Part shown: one piece after another, positions 9,916 through 16,606 of the stretch
Layout of the letters: every line of letters begins with the position of its first letter
Position numbering within the stretch: the first letter of the stretch is position 1
Origin: Streptomyces sp. R41
GTDB lineage: Bacteria > Actinomycetota > Actinomycetes > Streptomycetales > Streptomycetaceae
Direction of reading: 5' to 3'
Length of the DNA: 64,000 nucleotides
NCBI RefSeq assembly: GCF_041053055.1
Contig: NZ_CP163443.1
Span: forward strand, 7,299,001 to 7,363,000
Position numbers and translations under genes: made by a program
The notes under the pieces: model-generated
The model's input: the letters and a program-made list of their open reading frames with translations, nothing else
What the model was told of the DNA's origin: nothing
Databases searched by the model: none

Positions 9916-10581
9916 GTGCTTCAGGAACTGTTCAGCCCCTCCGTCCAGCATGTGCTCGACCTCGTGGGGATCTTCGTCTTCGCGATCTCCGGCGCGCTGC
10001 TGGCCGTCCGCAAGAACTTCGACGTCTTCGGCATCGCCGTACTCGCCGAGGTCACGGCGCTGGGCGGAGGGCTGTTCCGGGACGTGATCATCGGAGCCGT
10101 GCCCCCGGCCGCGTTCACCGACCTCGGCTACTTCACCACCCCGCTGCTCGCCGCCCTGCTCGTCTTCTTCCTCCACCCGGAGGTGGAGCGGATCCAGGTC
10201 GCCGTCAACGTCTTCGACGCGGCGGGGCTCGGCCTCTTCGCCGTGGCGGGCACCACGAAGGCCTACGAGTACGGGCTCGGCCTGCCCCAGTCGGCCGCCC
10301 TGGGCCTCGCCACCGCGGTCGGCGGCGGCGTACTGCGCGACGTACTCGCCAACGAGGTGCCCTCGCTGCTGCGCTGGGACCGCGACCTGTACGCGGTGCC
10401 CGCGATGGTGGGCGCCACGATGGTCGTGCTGTGCATCCGCTACGACGTGCTGTCCCCGTTCACCAGCGGGCTCGCGGTGGTCACCGGCTTCGTTCTGAGG
10501 CTGCTCGCGATGCGGTATCACTGGCGAGCGCCGCGTGCCTGGCACCGTCGCTCGACGGCAACTGAGCCGGAGACCCCGTAG
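9916..10581 (+). CDS. TRIC-like (UPF0126/YicG family) membrane protein
   Basis: This 221-residue protein has about seven membrane helices built as two repeats of the UPF0126 domain. Each repeat carries the glycine-rich signature: A-L-G-G-G-L-F-R-D near residue 55 and A-V-G-G-G-V-L-R-D near residue 140. Prokaryotic members are related to trimeric intracellular cation channels. There is no Shine-Dalgarno; a GAGAAT hexamer (9904-9909) ends six bases before the GTG, suggesting a leaderless transcript. The C-terminal charged tail overlaps the convergent esterase gene by 101 bases. The ion or solute carried cannot be read from the sequence. Confidence 0.85.
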   Translation: MLQELFSPSVQHVLDLVGIFVFAISGALLAVRKNFDVFGIAVLAEVTALGGGLFRDVIIGAVPPAAFTDLGYFTTPLLAALLVFFLHPEVERIQVAVNVFDAAGLGLFAVAGTTKAYEYGLGLPQSAALGLATAVGGGVLRDVLANEVPSLLRWDRDLYAVPAMVGATMVVLCIRYDVLSPFTSGLAVVTGFVLRLLAMRYHWRAPRAWHRRSTATEPETP

Positions 10582-11722
10582 TCGTCCTGGCTCCTTTCGC
10601 GCCGGTGCCGATCTGCTGGGTCAGCCAGCGGAACACCTCCGGGACCTGTGGCCGCCACAGCCCCATGTCGTGGCCGCCCGCGCTCCTCGGCAGCAGCACC
10701 ACGTCCACGGTCGTCGGAGGCTTCGCGATCTGCTGGAGCGCCGCGCCCGCCTGATAGCCGTCGCCGGACTCGCCGGAGAAGTAGAGCGCGACGCGCGGCG
10801 GGGTGCGGTAGCCGCGCAGGAGCAGGTAGGGGTTGTTCTGCCGGCGCAGCACCAGGCTCTGCGCGGCGAGCGACTTCCGCTCGCCGATCGGGTCGTTGTA
10901 GCCGGACAGGCTCGCCGCCGCCCGGTAGCGGTCGGGGTGGGCGACGGCGAGCTTCGTCGCGCAGTGCGCCCCCGCCGAGTAGCCGGCGGTCGCCCAGCCG
11001 TCGGGGGCAGCCTCGGCGCGGAAGTTGTCCGTCACCATCTTCGGCACGTCGATGCTGAGCCAGCTGTCGGCGTTCACCGTGCCCGGGATGTTCGCGCAGC
11101 CCGTGTCCACCTTGGCCAGCAGCGTGGTGCGCGGCGCGACCAGGATGAACGGCGCGACCTGTCCGGCGCGCATCATCGGCAGCAGTTGCTCGTGCACCTT
11201 CAGCGAACCGAACCATGCCTTCGCCGAGCCCGGGTAGCCCGGCAGCAGCTCGACGACCGGGAACTTCCGGTGGCGGTAGGCGGCTTCGTGGTACTGCGGC
11301 GGCAGCCAGACGTAGACCTCCGCGTTCACCCCCGACACCCGGCCCTTGAGCTGGGTGACGCGCACCCCGCCCGCCTGGTGCATACCGGGACCGTCGGCCT
11401 GGGCGAACGTCTGCCGGACCTTCGGCAGTTGCTTGAGCGCGATCCCGCCGGTGCCGTCCCTGCCGAGGTCGGCGGCCTGCTGGACGTGGTTGCCCGTGCC
11501 GAGGAGGTCGGCCCAGTTGTCGTACAGGCTGTTGGCGTTGTTGACGAGGACGAAGACGAGGGTGACCGCGGTGCCCTGGGTGAACAGCAGCATCAGCAGC
11601 CGGGCGGCGCTGCGCACGGGCGCGGGGCCGCGGACTCGGGACCAGAGGGCCAGGGGCAGGACGAGGGCGAGGGCGAACAGCGCGATCGCGGTGAAGAGGA
11701 ACGGCGTCCCGGTGAGGCTCAT
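10481..11722 (-). CDS. Membrane-anchored alpha/beta-hydrolase (esterase D/antigen 85-like)
   Basis: This 413-residue protein has two N-terminal hydrophobic segments (about residues 7-27 and 38-60), then an extracytoplasmic alpha/beta-hydrolase domain. The nucleophile elbow is G-Y-S-A-G, and the C-terminal His is in G-G-H-D-M-G-L-W. The fold resembles the putative esterase/antigen 85 group, which acts on surface esters or transfers acyl groups; the substrate is unknown. No clear ribosome site precedes the ATG, but the N terminus fits the start. The last 30 or so residues (Ser/Ala/Thr-rich) look like read-through into the opposite-strand channel gene. Confidence 0.8.
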   Translation of the reverse strand: MSLTGTPFLFTAIALFALALVLPLALWSRVRGPAPVRSAARLLMLLFTQGTAVTLVFVLVNNANSLYDNWADLLGTGNHVQQAADLGRDGTGGIALKQLPKVRQTFAQADGPGMHQAGGVRVTQLKGRVSGVNAEVYVWLPPQYHEAAYRHRKFPVVELLPGYPGSAKAWFGSLKVHEQLLPMMRAGQVAPFILVAPRTTLLAKVDTGCANIPGTVNADSWLSIDVPKMVTDNFRAEAAPDGWATAGYSAGAHCATKLAVAHPDRYRAAASLSGYNDPIGERKSLAAQSLVLRRQNNPYLLLRGYRTPPRVALYFSGESGDGYQAGAALQQIAKPPTTVDVVLLPRSAGGHDMGLWRPQVPEVFRWLTQQIGTGAKGARTTTGSPAQLPSSDGARHAALASDTASRAASERSR

Positions 11723-11800
11723 GTCAGTTCAGAGGAGAGACAGAGGCGATTGGTCACGGTCCATAACGGACACTTACCAAGAAATTGCCTGATCCTCACC

Positions 11801-11872
11801 CGGGGCGTCGGGGCGTCGGGGCGTCGGGGCGTCGGGGCGTCGGGGCGCCGGGGCGCCGGAGTGACGGAGTGA
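11801..11872. repeat. 8-bp tandem repeat (CGGGGCGT)n
   Basis: Five perfect CGGGGCGT units (11801-11840) are followed by two CGGGGCGC units (11841-11856) and two CGGAGTGA units (11857-11872). The array lies between divergent genes, 78 bases from the esterase start and 85 from the thioesterase start. Octamer arrays like this change length by slippage. Confidence 0.92.
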
Positions 11873-11919
11873 CGGGGGGCGGAGAGGCAGGGGGACGTCA
11901 CATGGCCGAAACAGTAAAA

Positions 11920-11935
11920 GCTACCGCTTAGTAAT
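11920..11935. promoter_or_regulatory. Palindromic operator candidate before the thioesterase gene
   Basis: CTACCGCTTAGTAA (11921-11934) is an imperfect palindrome with outer TAC/GTA arms, 22 bases upstream of the thioesterase start. It resembles operators of TetR-type lipid regulators. The assignment rests only on shape and on the lipid-related neighbour. Confidence 0.3.
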
Positions 11936-11956
11936 TTCCTGTTGTACCGTTCAGGC

Positions 11957-12817
11957 ATGCCAGAAGCAGCTTCGGTACAGGCCGTACGGGCCACGATCGG
12001 CGACAGCGAGTTCGACCGCGACACCGCGGTCACCCTGCGCGAACCCGGCGTCTACGACATCGACCTCTCCGCCGGGTGGACGATCATCAACGCCGTCAAC
12101 GGCGGATATCTGCTGGCCGTCCTGGGCCGCGCGCTCGCGGACGCCCTGCCGCACTCCGACCCGTTCACCATCTCCGCGCACTACCTGACCGCGTCCCAGC
12201 CGGGACCGGCCGTCGTCCGCACGGACGTCGTCCGCACGGGCCGGACGCTCTCGACCGGCCAGGCGTCGCTCTTCCAGTACGACGAAGAGGGCCGCGAGGT
12301 CGAGCGGATCCGCGTCCTCGCCTCTTACGGCGATCTCGGCACCTTGCCCGACGACGTCCGTACGACCGCGAAACCGCCCGCGATCCCGCCGATGGACCAG
12401 TGCTTCGGCCCCCAGGACGCACCCGCTCCGGTACCCGGCAGCTCGGCCATCGCCGACCGGCTGTTCCTCAAGCTCGACCCGTCGACCCTGGGCTGGGCGC
12501 TCGGTGCGCCGTCCGGGAAGGGCGAGATGCGGGCCTGGTTCGGGCTCGCCGACGGCCGCGACCCGGACCCGCTCTCGCTGCTCCTCGCGGTCGACGCCCT
12601 GCCGCCGACCGCCTTCGAGATCGGCCTGTCCGGCTGGGTGCCGACCGTCGAGCTGACGGTGCATGTGCGCTCCCGTCCGGCACCCGGCCCGCTGCGGGTG
12701 TCGATCACCACCCGCAACCTCGCCGGCGGCTTCCTGGAGGAGGATGCCGAGGTGTGGGACAGCGCGGACCGGCTGGTCGCGCAGTCCCGGCAGCTGGCCA
12801 GGGTCAGGCTGGGCTGA
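11957..12817 (+). CDS. TesB-like acyl-CoA thioesterase family protein
   Basis: This 286-residue protein has the double hotdog layout of TesB-like thioesterases: the first domain is at about residues 20-120 (G-W-x-I-I-N-A-V-N-G-G-Y-L, then P-x-x-F-T-I-S-A-H-Y-L) and the second at about 170-285 (D-A-L-P-P-T, then V-P-T-V-E-L-T-V-H). Such proteins hydrolyse acyl-CoA thioesters in the cytoplasm. The specific acyl chain is unknown. No Shine-Dalgarno is visible; TACCGT (11945-11950) ends six bases before the ATG, consistent with a leaderless message. It overlaps the convergent DinB-like gene by 14 bases. Confidence 0.8.
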   Translation: MPEAASVQAVRATIGDSEFDRDTAVTLREPGVYDIDLSAGWTIINAVNGGYLLAVLGRALADALPHSDPFTISAHYLTASQPGPAVVRTDVVRTGRTLSTGQASLFQYDEEGREVERIRVLASYGDLGTLPDDVRTTAKPPAIPPMDQCFGPQDAPAPVPGSSAIADRLFLKLDPSTLGWALGAPSGKGEMRAWFGLADGRDPDPLSLLLAVDALPPTAFEIGLSGWVPTVELTVHVRSRPAPGPLRVSITTRNLAGGFLEEDAEVWDSADRLVAQSRQLARVRLG

Positions 12818-13412
12818 GGGGTCGGCGGCCGAGCCAGGCCGCCAACCGCCCGTAGGCGTCGGCCCCTTCGGGGGCCGGCACCGCCGAGTCGAAGGGCAGC
12901 TCCTCGTCGTCGCGCTGCCCGTCGGGCAGCAGGCGGTGGGCGATCGCGAGCGCGAACTCGGCCAGTTCCGGGTCGAGTTCGTGTGGCCGGCCGAGGGATT
13001 CGGACAGGTCCCAGGTGTGGGTGACGGCCTCCATGACGTACCCGCAGAGCGCGTTGCGGCCCGGCGCCTCGCCCCACGGCACGCGCACCGGCGCGTCCAT
13101 GCGGGCGTCGTCCGCCCAGGCCTTCAGGGCCCGGGTCCTGGCGTCGTCGTACGCGGCCGGCCAGCCGTCGTCCCCGACGCCGTCCGCGAACGGCAGGACG
13201 GCGAGCCCGTCGCCGCCCTCGCCGATCACGGCGATACGGCGGGTGCCGCCGACGATGTGCGACAGCAGGGTCCGTACGTCGAAGTCTGCGCACGGAGTCG
13301 GAGCGTTGAGCTGCTCCGGTCGTACCGTCTTGACCAGTGCGGCGATCTGCTCGGCGGCGCGGGTGTACGGGGGGCGCGGGTCGATGGCGTTCGCGGTGTT
13401 CATGGCGTTCAT
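12804..13412 (-). CDS. TIGR03086-type DinB-like (maleylpyruvate isomerase N-terminal) protein
   Basis: This 202-residue soluble protein has a four-helix DinB-like fold with spaced histidines that suggest a metal site: L-L-S-H-I-V-G-G near residue 55, and V-T-H-T-W-D-L near residue 140. TIGR03086 members are related to mycothiol-dependent maleylpyruvate isomerases and are common in mycothiol producers, but the substrate is not known. The ATG at 13412 follows GGAAGAGG; a second ATG lies at 13403. It is divergent from a WYL regulator, the standard partner arrangement, so the regulator probably controls it. Confidence 0.82.
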   Translation of the reverse strand: MNAMNTANAIDPRPPYTRAAEQIAALVKTVRPEQLNAPTPCADFDVRTLLSHIVGGTRRIAVIGEGGDGLAVLPFADGVGDDGWPAAYDDARTRALKAWADDARMDAPVRVPWGEAPGRNALCGYVMEAVTHTWDLSESLGRPHELDPELAEFALAIAHRLLPDGQRDDEELPFDSAVPAPEGADAYGRLAAWLGRRPLSPA

Positions 13413-13461
13413 GGCTGACCTCTTCCGTGTGGCGGTGTGCCCCCACGTTCGCCGCATAACC

Positions 13462-13476
13462 TGACAGTTTCCGTCA
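13462..13476. promoter_or_regulatory. Inverted repeat between DinB-like and WYL genes
   Basis: TGAC and GTCA flank AGTTTCC, giving TGACAGTTTCCGTCA. It sits 50 bases from the DinB-like start and 39 from the WYL start. It resembles TGACAG-type sites seen near YafY/WYL regulators in Streptomyces. The likely ligand is the WYL protein at 13516. Confidence 0.5.
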
Positions 13477-13515
13477 ACATTTGCCCGGCGCTTCGACGGG
13501 CGCGATCCTGAGGGC

Positions 13516-14499
13516 GTGAAGTCCGACCGCCTGCTCTCGATCCTCCTGCTGCTGCAGACCCGCGGCCGCGTCCCCGCCCACGAACTCGCCGACCGTCTCG
13601 AGGTGTCGGTGCGCACCATCTACCGGGACGTCGAGGCCCTGTCCGCCTCCGGCGTCCCGGTCTACGCCGAGCGCGGGCGGCACGGCGGCATCGAACTGCT
13701 CGCCGGGTTCCGTACGGACGTCACGGGGCTGACCGCCGACGAGTCCCGCGCGCTGTTCATCCTGGCCGCGCAGGGCGCGCACGCCGCACTCGGCCTGGAC
13801 GCGGCGCTCGGCTCGGCGCTGCGCAAGGTGATGGCCGCGCTCCCCGCGCCGCACCGGCCCGCCGCCGAGGTCACCAGCCGCCGCATCCTGGTGGACGCGA
13901 CGCGCTGGAAGGGCGGTCCGCAACGGGCCGTCGACCTGGAGGTGCTGCAGGACGCGGTCTTCAGCGACCGTCGGCTGCGGCTGCGCTACCGGCACAGCGG
14001 GGACGCCGAGCCCAGCACGTACACCGTCGACCCGTACGGGCTCGTGTCCAAGGCCGGCGTCTGGTACCTGGTCGCCGACCGGCGCGGCAAGCCGCAACTC
14101 TTCCGCGCGGACCGGGTGCGGACGGCCACCCCGTTGCCGGACCCGGTGAAGCGGCGCCCGGGCGTCGAACTGGGTGACATCTGGGAGGTGTTGCGGCGCC
14201 AGGTCGAGGAACGTCCGGGCGGTCTCGATGTCACAGTTCGGGTACAGCGCTCCCGCCTCGACATGTTCCTGCGTCTCAACGCCGCCTCGCTCTCGGCGCT
14301 GCCCGAGGACGACGGCGCGAGCGAGTGGGTCCTCGCCCGGCTGTCGTACGGCTTCATCCGCGAAGCCCGCACCCTGCTGGCCTTCGGGGACACGGTGGAG
14401 GTCCTGGAGCCGCCGGAGGTACGGGCGGAGCTGGCGGGGGCGGCCGCCGCCATCAGCGCGGTGTACGAGGGGGATCGAGCCCCGCGCGGGGGCCGTTGA
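13516..14499 (+). CDS. YafY-type HTH/WYL-domain transcriptional regulator
   Basis: This 327-residue DNA-binding protein has an N-terminal winged HTH (residues 1-55: L-L-x-x-R-G-R-V-P-A-H-E-L-A-D-R-L-E-V-S, then T-I-Y-R-D-V-E-A-L). The WYL domain follows (about 135-205), with the motif region P-Y-G-L-V-S-K-A-G-V-W-Y-L-V-A and D-R. A C-terminal WCX-like region ends near residue 315. WYL domains sense small ligands or nucleic acid; the effector here is unknown. There is no ribosome site; GATCCT (13504-13509) ends six bases before the GTG, suggesting a leaderless mRNA. Confidence 0.88.
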   Translation: MKSDRLLSILLLLQTRGRVPAHELADRLEVSVRTIYRDVEALSASGVPVYAERGRHGGIELLAGFRTDVTGLTADESRALFILAAQGAHAALGLDAALGSALRKVMAALPAPHRPAAEVTSRRILVDATRWKGGPQRAVDLEVLQDAVFSDRRLRLRYRHSGDAEPSTYTVDPYGLVSKAGVWYLVADRRGKPQLFRADRVRTATPLPDPVKRRPGVELGDIWEVLRRQVEERPGGLDVTVRVQRSRLDMFLRLNAASLSALPEDDGASEWVLARLSYGFIREARTLLAFGDTVEVLEPPEVRAELAGAAAAISAVYEGDRAPRGGR

Positions 14500-14614
14500 T
14501 CCACAGCAAAGCACAGCTTCGGCACAGCGCGGCCCTACGTGGATCTGGTGCTCTGGCTCCCCGCTCATCCGGCTTTCATAAACCGGCCTCGTGACTTGAC
14601 TGGGAGTTACCCTC

Positions 14615-14983
14615 ATGAACCGTCGTGCGCGACTTGTCCCCGCCGTCGCCCTGCTGGCGCTCTCGCCGCTGCTCGCGGCCTGCGGCTCGGGCGACTCCTC
14701 GTCGTCCTCGAACAGCGGCAACTCCGGCCAGAACTGTCAGCGGCCGTCCGGCATGCCGAGCGGGGGCCCGTCCGGGCGTCCCAGCGGTGCGCCCTCCGGT
14801 ATGCCGACGGGCGGTGCGTCCGGCACGCCGTCGGACATGCCCACCGGGAAGGCGCCGTCCGGCAACCCCTCGGGCATGCCGAGCGGCGGTCCCGGTGGCG
14901 GAATGGGCGGCGGTCAGGGCGGCTGTGGCGGTGGCCCCGGCGGCGGGCAGCAGGGCGGACAGGGGCAGCAGGCACAGGGCTGA
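14615..14983 (+). CDS. Low-complexity Gly/Pro/Ser/Met-rich lipoprotein
   Basis: This 122-residue protein has a lipoprotein signal peptide with the lipobox L-A-A-C (Cys23). The mature part is almost wholly low complexity: a Ser-rich stretch, then degenerate P-S-G-M-P-S-G-G-type pentapeptides (about residues 43-95), then Gly/Gln-rich sequence. Only two cysteines follow the lipid-attached one, so a single disulfide is possible. GGGAG lies 8 bases before the ATG. I do not recognise a fold; it is probably a disordered surface-anchored chain, possibly cell-wall associated. Confidence 0.7.
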   Translation: MNRRARLVPAVALLALSPLLAACGSGDSSSSSNSGNSGQNCQRPSGMPSGGPSGRPSGAPSGMPTGGASGTPSDMPTGKAPSGNPSGMPSGGPGGGMGGGQGGCGGGPGGGQQGGQGQQAQG

Positions 14984-15050
14984 TCCAGGACGTCGTACGG
15001 CCGTGGACATGTGACGGTCCTGCACAGGCGACCGACGTACGCGGATGGGC

Positions 15051-15075
15051 GGCGCGCTCGGTGAACGGGCGCGCC
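15051..15075. terminator. Weak hairpin between lipoprotein and TetR genes
   Basis: GGCGCGC (15051-15057) pairs with GCGCGCC (15069-15075) across an 11-base loop. It lies between convergent genes and could serve both strands. Confidence 0.3.
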
Positions 15076-15114
15076 GCGCACGCGTGTCGTGCCGGCCGGT
15101 CGTAACGGGGCGTG

Positions 15115-15741
15115 TCACCCCAGCCAGTTGTGGCGGCCGATGCTGATCAGCCGCATCTGGCGGCTCGTCACGCAGGCCACGCGTTCCCGCTCCTGATCGG
15201 AGCCCTCCAGCGCTTCCAGGAACGCCGAGGCCGCCATCAGCATGTGGTCGACGTACAGGCCCGCGAGCATCAGCAGATCGTCGTCGCTCCACCCCTTCGA
15301 CTCGGGGTGTTCGGCCAGTGCGACCTTCACCTCCTCGGCGAAACGGGCCAGTTGCTCCCTGATCGCCTCCCGCACCGGCTGGACGCCGCCGTGCCGCTCG
15401 CGCGCGATGAAGCGGACGTGCGCCGGGTACGCCTCGACGTGGCGGGCGATCAGGCCGACGGCACGCGCGATGCGTTCGTTGCTGTCCCCGGTCGCGGACA
15501 CCGTGTGCTCGATCATCGGGTGCAGGCTGCCGAGCGCCTCCTCGACCAGCGCCACGCCGAGATCCGCCGTCGAGCGGAAGTGCCGGTAGAAGGCGGTCGG
15601 GGCCACTCCGACGGCGCGGGTGACCTCGCGCAGACCCAGGCTGCTCAGGCTCTGGTCCTCCAGGAGTCCCAACGCCGCGTCCAGGAGCGCCTGTCGGGTC
15701 TTCTGCTTCTGGGCCTGTCGGATGCCGAGAGTGTGACTCAT
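15115..15741 (-). CDS. TetR family transcriptional regulator
   Basis: This 208-residue regulator has an N-terminal HTH at about residues 15-60 (K-T-R-Q-A-L-L-D-A-A, then G-L-R-E-V-T-R-A-V-G-V-A-P-T-A-F-Y-R-H-F). A helical ligand-binding domain follows. The HTH resembles FabR-like lipid regulators, but I cannot name the effector. The upstream region to 15840 is rich in palindromes, consistent with autoregulation and control of the divergent small membrane genes. Confidence 0.85.
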   Translation of the reverse strand: MSHTLGIRQAQKQKTRQALLDAALGLLEDQSLSSLGLREVTRAVGVAPTAFYRHFRSTADLGVALVEEALGSLHPMIEHTVSATGDSNERIARAVGLIARHVEAYPAHVRFIARERHGGVQPVREAIREQLARFAEEVKVALAEHPESKGWSDDDLLMLAGLYVDHMLMAASAFLEALEGSDQERERVACVTSRQMRLISIGRHNWLG

Positions 15742-15803
15742 GCCATGCAGTTAACAACTGTTCTCTGTAATTGGAAAGCCGGGCGACGCGCTAGACTCAG
15801 GAG

Positions 15804-15837
15804 TCAGTGAACACGTGTTACTACAACCGTTCACTGA
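15804..15837. promoter_or_regulatory. Nested palindromes, probable TetR operator
   Basis: TCAGTGAAC (15804-15812) is repeated in inverse at 15829-15837. Overlapping the left arm is the perfect palindrome AACACGTGTT (15810-15819). A related GTTAACAACTGTTC sequence lies at 15750-15763, closer to the TetR start. Two operators of the same family would suit a divergent promoter region. Confidence 0.5.
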
Positions 15838-15924
15838 GCCGTCAAGTCCCCGAAACAATCGGGCCTCACCGTCGAGGCATCGATCCCGGGGTCGGGACAT
15901 CGAGACTTCCACGAGAGGTATCTC

Positions 15925-16089
15925 ATGCTGTTCCTCGTCGCCGCCCTCCTGCTGCTGGGTGTCGTCATGGGCTCCGTGGCCCACGCGCCGCTGCCCGTCA
16001 CCCTCGTCGTCGCCGCCGTCATCGGTATCTGGCTCGCGATCTTCGCGGTCCGCGAGCGCAACGCCCGCCGGCGCCAGACCACCAGCTGA
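15925..16089 (+). CDS. Small membrane protein, 54 residues
   Basis: A short gene with a good ribosome site (GAGAGG about 6 bases before ATG 15925). The product has two predicted membrane helices: residues 2-20 (L-F-L-V-A-A-L-L-L-L-G-V-V-M-G) and 25-42 (P-V-T-L-V-V-A-A-V-I-G-I-W-L). It ends with a very basic tail (R-E-R-N-A-R-R-R-Q). The positive tail should face the cytoplasm. No family is recognised. The stop lies inside the first of three 28-bp spaced palindromes that lead into the next gene. Confidence 0.65.
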   Translation: MLFLVAALLLLGVVMGSVAHAPLPVTLVVAAVIGIWLAIFAVRERNARRRQTTS

Positions 16090-16165
16090 CCGTCGGTGTC
16101 ACACCTCCACCAACTGACCGTTGGTGCCATTCGTCAACCAACTGATCGTTGGGAGCTGACCCACA
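16082..16165. repeat. Three palindromes with exact 28-bp spacing
   Basis: CCAGCTGACCGTCGG (16082-16096), CCAACTGACCGTTGG (16110-16124) and CCAACTGATCGTTGG (16138-16152) are interrupted palindromes. Each starts exactly 28 bases after the previous one, and the 28-bp units are partly similar throughout. The last lies 15 bases before the DUF4190 start. They look like a multi-site operator or a degenerate tandem repeat. Confidence 0.85.
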
Positions 16166-16167
16166 TC

Positions 16168-16434
16168 ATGGAACTCACCGCTACCCCCGCCCGCCGGACC
16201 GCCGCCCGGGACGCCGACGGCATGGCCGTCGCCTCCTTCATCCTGGGCCTCCTCGGCCTCCTGGTCCTCAACATCTTCCTGGGCCCCATCGCCATCGCCC
16301 TCGCCTCCGTCGCCCTCTGGCGCGGCACCACCCGCCGTGGTCGCGCCTTCCTCGGCCTGGGTCTCGGCATCGCCGACCTGCTCGTCCTGCTGGCCTTCAT
16401 GCAGTTCGACAGCACGGTGTCCTGGAACTTCTAG
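16168..16434 (+). CDS. DUF4190-type small membrane protein
   Basis: This 88-residue protein has a hydrophilic N terminus of about 20 residues and then a DUF4190-like region: [11 protein letters not shown], helix, [13 protein letters not shown], basic loop R-G-T-T-R-R-G-R, and a second helix [15 protein letters not shown]. The ATG at 16168 was chosen because the residues upstream derive from palindromic repeat DNA. Function of the family is unknown. It may share a transcript with the 54-residue gene. Confidence 0.75.
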   Translation: MELTATPARRTAARDADGMAVASFILGLLGLLVLNIFLGPIAIALASVALWRGTTRRGRAFLGLGLGIADLLVLLAFMQFDSTVSWNF

Positions 16435-16606
16435 AGGTACCGCTGGCGCTCGAGGATGGGCACAGCCTGCGGCGCCGGGTGCGTCGCACAAGGGCCCAAC
16501 CCCGACGCAGGGAAGGCGCGTCACCAACCCCGGGTGCCGGTCAGGCGTACGACCACCCGTAGGGGGCCGAGACCGTCGAGCGCGGGCCCGTAGAATCGGG
16601 CTCACC

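Noticed and set aside
11801..11872. CRISPR-like array
   Set aside because: Units are 8 bp with no spacers and no cas genes are nearby; it is a simple tandem repeat.
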